Origin: Lachnoclostridium sp.
GTDB taxonomy: Bacteria > Bacillota > Clostridia > Lachnospirales > Lachnospiraceae
Length of the DNA: 64,000 bases
Assembly (NCBI GenBank): GCA_023664665.1
Contig: JAMPEY010000003.1
Span: 95,246-159,245, forward strand
Direction: 5' to 3'
Below, in pieces: positions 60,660-64,000 of this stretch. A program made the translations under genes and the position numbers. Below the pieces are notes generated by a model that saw nothing but the letters and a program-made list of their open reading frames with translations, was not told where the DNA came from and did no database searches. The first letter of the stretch is position 1. The number at the start of each line of letters is the position of its first letter.

Positions 60660-61988
60660 TTATTTAAGTTTTATTTTATAAGAAAAGTAAAAATCATAAA
60701 TTATTTTTATCAACAGCCATGTTATAAAAAAGTAAATCGTAATAAATCTTCCTGCCAGATTTGCATAATATGACATTGCCGGTATGGCATAAATAAAAGA
60801 ATAGATCACAAGGTATTTATTTCGTCTAACGGAACCTTCAGTATACTTTATATGTTTGAAATAATAAGCGCTTATAATATAATACACTATCATAATATAT
60901 ATCATCATGCCAACTAGCCCAAAATCATACAAGGGAGACCCCAAAATCGTATCCACATTTGCTGTAATTCCGGCATCCCTGCTGATCATAGCATTTACGG
61001 AACCTGACAAAACCTTTGAACTGTCTACCATTCCAAAATCTGCAAGATCCCCATAAGTAGGATAAAAAGTATATCCGCCCCATATATCGGAACCATAATT
61101 TTCTATTCCTTCATCTACTTTGATGCCCAGAACAATAATCGGCGTACCCGCATAATATGCAAGATATTCAAATGTGTTGTACAATTTGTTAGTGGCTAGC
61201 TCACTATCTTTTACAATATTTCTTAAACCTGTAAAAAATAAGGAAGCCACAAGCATCAAAATAACTACTTTTTTTAAAATCTTCTTTGTGGCTCCCTGTT
61301 TCCAGCCGCGCTTCTCCTGCATAAGAATATAATAAATAGATATGAACGCAACTAATTCACGAAAAATTTCCGTCCTCACAGCCGTAAAAACAGAGCATAT
61401 GCATGCGCATACTGCAGGAATCAGGTAAATAAAATCCTTTTTAGTCCTTTTTCCTGATATAATATTTGTGCAAAAAATATAAAGGTTGACAAAAGATGAC
61501 GCCATTACAACTTTAATTCCCTGCCGCAAAATCGGACTTGTGGAAACATTTTGAGCTCTTTTCACTGCATTAATAGCCCCCAGCCCCATATTCCCTAGAT
61601 CTGCTCCTTTTCGCAATATATCGACTGCATATAACATCGTAAGAAGCACAGTAACACCAATCACCAAGACTGACTTCCAGCATTCAATTTCTATTCTATC
61701 CATCTCACATCTGTATTCCAGATTCCGTCTTAATCGGAGTTTTTTTCTGAATCTTATTCTGGCAATTCCTTCTCCTCCCGCCATTGCCAATAACCCTGAT
61801 ATAATGATAAGCATTGTCTTGTACGAAAAGTTTATTTTCCACAAAGCGTTTCCCACAGCAGCAAATAATGTTGCAACACAGAACACGACAATTGATGTTG
61901 TTGCCGGTGTAACGAAATCTGCTTTATTCATTTCATATACCATGAATAATAGAATTAATTCTATTATCAATAAAAATACAAGCAACAT
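60660..61988 (-). CDS. Wzy-type O-antigen/polysaccharide polymerase
   Basis: The 442-residue protein has about 10-12 hydrophobic segments, a long periplasmic-side loop near residues 280-340 (GIENYGSDIWGGYTFYPTYG, SVNAMISRDAGIT), and low overall sequence identity signs, as Wzy proteins do. Its place between the flippase and other glycan genes supports the call. Start is ATG behind GGAG. It overlaps the hydrolase-like gene by 22 bp. The polymerised sugar is unknown. Confidence 0.8.
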   Translation of the reverse strand: MLLVFLLIIELILLFMVYEMNKADFVTPATTSIVVFCVATLFAAVGNALWKINFSYKTMLIIISGLLAMAGGEGIARIRFRKKLRLRRNLEYRCEMDRIEIECWKSVLVIGVTVLLTMLYAVDILRKGADLGNMGLGAINAVKRAQNVSTSPILRQGIKVVMASSFVNLYIFCTNIISGKRTKKDFIYLIPAVCACICSVFTAVRTEIFRELVAFISIYYILMQEKRGWKQGATKKILKKVVILMLVASLFFTGLRNIVKDSELATNKLYNTFEYLAYYAGTPIIVLGIKVDEGIENYGSDIWGGYTFYPTYGDLADFGMVDSSKVLSGSVNAMISRDAGITANVDTILGSPLYDFGLVGMMIYIMIVYYIISAYYFKHIKYTEGSVRRNKYLVIYSFIYAIPAMSYYANLAGRFITIYFFITWLLIKIIYDFYFSYKIKLK

Positions 61989-62854
61989 GCTTTATTTCTC
62001 CTATGTCTATTCTTTAAGGCTCTTAATTTTATATAAGCTTTTCGCAAAAATTCTTTAAATAACCCACATACACTTCTTATAACCCCAATCATTTTTACTG
62101 AAAATGTGAAGGGAGTGTATCTTACGCCGGAATATTCCCTGATTCTGTCTGTCGGCATTAACAATAATGCTGTCAAACTGGAATGATAAATGGGAACGCC
62201 GTGCGTGCTGCTTTTAATGGAGATAACACAGACTTCTCTATCCTTTTCTTGCTTTTTTAACAAAACCGCTTGCACAATATCACAATCCGAGTCACTGGGA
62301 TAAACATAAATGACATTTTTATTTAATCTGTCGACTATATTGTACCATTTGTAATATTCCGGATCCCTTTCATGTTTTAACAAGAGCTCCTTTGTCGGAT
62401 AAGCAAAATCATCCCTAAGGGAAAATTGTGCCGAAAAACAATAAATTTTATCTGCACCTAATGCTGTTCCTGCTGCCGCAGATGCATAACCTCCTGCTGA
62501 TGACCCAAGAGTGGTAACATGGTATCCCTCTGTTTCCTTTTTCAACCATTCAATCAATAAATCCATGCTGTTTAATCTGGAGTTAATCCCTTCCACATAA
62601 AATTGTTTTCGGATGTCCCTAAGAAAAATATGCTTCTGTACATTTGGCACTCTTTTCTTGTACCACTCAAAACGATCATTTTCTATGATCACATGAATAA
62701 AATTTTCTCTGGTTTCAGGAAAGTAAACTGCATGGCTTGAAAAATAGATACAGCACAAATCGTTATCGCAATTCTCATATTCTATTAAATAATTATCCTT
62801 CTCTAACTGTTCCAAGACCAATGGATCATTAACAGGATTAAATGTTTCTTCCAT
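61967..62854 (-). CDS. alpha/beta-hydrolase-like protein of glycan cluster, unknown function
   Basis: The 295-residue protein has no signal peptide. It contains VTTLGSSAGGYASAAAGTAL near residue 120, a nucleophile-elbow-like GSSAG, and KSSTHGVPIYHSSL near 222, with a possible catalytic His. A basic tail follows. The N-terminal half (YIYF-rich, FSSHAVYFPETRENFIHVI) is typical of proteins found in capsule and glycan clusters with a similar GxSxGG element. It may be a hydrolase acting on acylated sugar, or a non-catalytic partner. It overlaps wzy by 22 bp. Confidence 0.6.
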   Translation of the reverse strand: MEETFNPVNDPLVLEQLEKDNYLIEYENCDNDLCCIYFSSHAVYFPETRENFIHVIIENDRFEWYKKRVPNVQKHIFLRDIRKQFYVEGINSRLNSMDLLIEWLKKETEGYHVTTLGSSAGGYASAAAGTALGADKIYCFSAQFSLRDDFAYPTKELLLKHERDPEYYKWYNIVDRLNKNVIYVYPSDSDCDIVQAVLLKKQEKDREVCVISIKSSTHGVPIYHSSLTALLLMPTDRIREYSGVRYTPFTFSVKMIGVIRSVCGLFKEFLRKAYIKLRALKNRHRRNKACCLYFY

Positions 62855-62877
62855 CTTCTACCCACACTCGTCTGTTT

Positions 62878-63921
62878 TTATCTTCGCCTGCATTTCATTG
62901 CCATATCAAGAATTTCCAGCAGAAACAAAGTTTGCAAATATTTCTTCTTTGCTACACCAGCCGCAAACATTTTTAGCATTTCAAAATAAAACTTGTTAAT
63001 CTGTGCTTTTTTCAATTTTCCTGCACAGGCATCCTGCAATATCCTTTTTTCACAAATATTTTTTACAAGAACTTTCTTTTCTTTAAATCCATGAGGCTTT
63101 TCTTTCAGATATACTTTTGTAAAAAAGCGAATGATATATAAGTCACACTCACCCAACAAATCAGCATCATATTCTACAATCTTCTTTTTCAACTTCTCAC
63201 AAAAATAAGTTACATCTTGTAATAAATATGGATTTTTCTTTTTAATCGTGCTGCTTTCATATCGCATGAAATATTGATAGTGCACATTGCTGCACATACC
63301 AATGCTTCTTCCTGCCATAGCCGCTTCTATATTGAACATTGTGTCTTCATAACCATGTGTAAACTGCTCATCAAAAATAATCTGCCTACTGTCAAGAAGC
63401 TCCTTTTTGTAAATACAATTCCATACAGTTAAGAGCATGTTTCTACCGTCTATATTTACTACATACGGACTTATTTCCTGTTTTCCTGAGCATATTTTAT
63501 CATCCGGGCAGACATCTTTTTCCTCAATAATCCTGTCGTTGTCCAGTGTTTTACAATGCTTCCCAAAAATATACATATCCGTATGATCAACAGTAATCTT
63601 TTGAACATAATCTTCAAACATGCCTGCATCAAAGTCATCATCCTGATCTATGAATATTACATATTCTCCTTGCGCATTTCTCAATCCGGTGTTGCGTGCC
63701 GCACAAATTCCATGATTATCCTGATTGAAAACCCGTATTCTGGCATCCTCTTTTTGAGCCTTTCTCAATAAATCTATGGATGCATCTGTTGAACCATCAT
63801 TGATGAATAGTACCTCATATTCTTTAAATGTCTGTTGTGATATTTTACGAAGTATATCTGTAAGATATCTCTCACCGTTATATACCGGTACAATAACGCT
63901 TAAAATCAAAGCCTCTGACAT
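62878..63921 (-). CDS. glycosyltransferase family 2
   Basis: The 347-residue protein has the GT-A fold signs: LSVIVPVYNGERYLTDILRK (residues about 7-26), VLFINDGSTDASIDLL (about 37-52) and CAARNTGLRNAQGEYVIF followed by IDQDDDFDAGMF, with the DxD-like metal site (about 73-103). The C-terminal part is helical and basic. It transfers a sugar from a nucleotide donor to the growing glycan. It is the most upstream glycan gene in view; the 79 bp to the right edge contain no start that I can assign. Confidence 0.94.
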   Translation of the reverse strand: MSEALILSVIVPVYNGERYLTDILRKISQQTFKEYEVLFINDGSTDASIDLLRKAQKEDARIRVFNQDNHGICAARNTGLRNAQGEYVIFIDQDDDFDAGMFEDYVQKITVDHTDMYIFGKHCKTLDNDRIIEEKDVCPDDKICSGKQEISPYVVNIDGRNMLLTVWNCIYKKELLDSRQIIFDEQFTHGYEDTMFNIEAAMAGRSIGMCSNVHYQYFMRYESSTIKKKNPYLLQDVTYFCEKLKKKIVEYDADLLGECDLYIIRFFTKVYLKEKPHGFKEKKVLVKNICEKRILQDACAGKLKKAQINKFYFEMLKMFAAGVAKKKYLQTLFLLEILDMAMKCRRR

Positions 63922-64000
63922 AACAGATTTTTTCCTCTTTCCTCTACTACTACAATATATTTATGGTTAATACCCCTTACAGCCAGTAAGGAATTACCCA

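Noticed and set aside
1-64000. CRISPR arrays, tRNA or rRNA genes, or complete insertion sequences
   Set aside because: By eye I saw no regularly spaced repeats, no cloverleaf or rRNA-like sequence and no transposase with inverted ends; the Rpn-like gene alone is not enough for a mobile element call.

Overview
The window looks like a chromosomal segment of an anaerobic, low-to-moderate GC Firmicute of class Clostridia, most likely a Lachnospiraceae member. Evidence: good Shine-Dalgarno sequences, an anaerobic (cobalt-early) cobalamin pathway, a flavin reductase-rubredoxin fusion, a meso-DAP-type MurE, a TPM/zinc-ribbon membrane pair and a DUF5716/DUF5717-like gene pair that I recall from this family. 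The family assignment is inference. Almost all genes are on the minus strand, so transcription runs from high to low coordinates; only about 46.3-51.6 kb and one small gene at 29.5 kb are on the plus strand. I see no rRNA, tRNA, CRISPR array or intact insertion sequence.

1-16.7 kb: one long cobalamin operon. A promoter (about 16634-16662), a cobalamin riboswitch (about 16430-16615) and an intrinsic terminator (16306-16345) precede a secreted lipoprotein cobaltochelatase (CbiK type). A lipoprotein substrate-binding protein with NEAT-like N-terminal domains, a FecCD permease and a BtuD-type ATPase follow. Then come cobQ, cobT, cobU, cobS, a degenerate cobU-like gene, cobC, cbiB, cobD, cbiC, cbiD, cbiF, cbiG and the start of cbiH, which runs off the left edge. 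Import and synthesis genes thus share one B12-sensing leader. Two structured intergenic repeats (about 5.7-5.96 kb and 12.03-12.15 kb) share one fold but differ in stem sequence.

16.7-29.8 kb: housekeeping genes. mntP lies behind a yybP-ykoY (manganese) riboswitch with a terminator. After it come fmt, def, priA, murE, a cation diffusion facilitator, a TPM-domain protein paired with a zinc-ribbon membrane protein, a flavin reductase-rubredoxin and recJ.

29.8-42.7 kb: a HAD hydrolase and purine genes (purA, a purF-like gene lacking the catalytic Cys, purB, purC). A tight four-gene cluster follows: a 1194-residue solenoid-like protein, an Hsp70/actin-fold-like protein, a small helical-repeat protein and a membrane coiled-coil protein. 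This is the best candidate for an undescribed system.

42.7-51.6 kb: a YtrA-type regulator with an ABC exporter, a lipoprotein cyclophilin and a phosphodiesterase. Next is a more AT-rich plus-strand accessory stretch: a secreted protein behind a near-consensus promoter, a small membrane peptide, an aquaporin-like channel with altered NPA motifs, a SpoIID-like/peptidoglycan-binding protein, a small DUF4160 pair next to a duplicated gene fragment, and an Rpn-family nuclease.

51.7-64 kb: a surface-glycan cluster, AT-rich and continuing past the right edge. It encodes GT2 glycosyltransferase, an alpha/beta hydrolase-like protein, Wzy polymerase, Wzx flippase, LicD phosphotransferase, SGNH hydrolase, acyltransferase, a cytidylyltransferase fused to a CobD/HisC-like PLP enzyme, and a pyruvyltransferase fused to an Fe-S/FrhB protein. 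The fused nucleotidyltransferase and LicD suggest that the glycan is decorated with an amino-alcohol phosphate.
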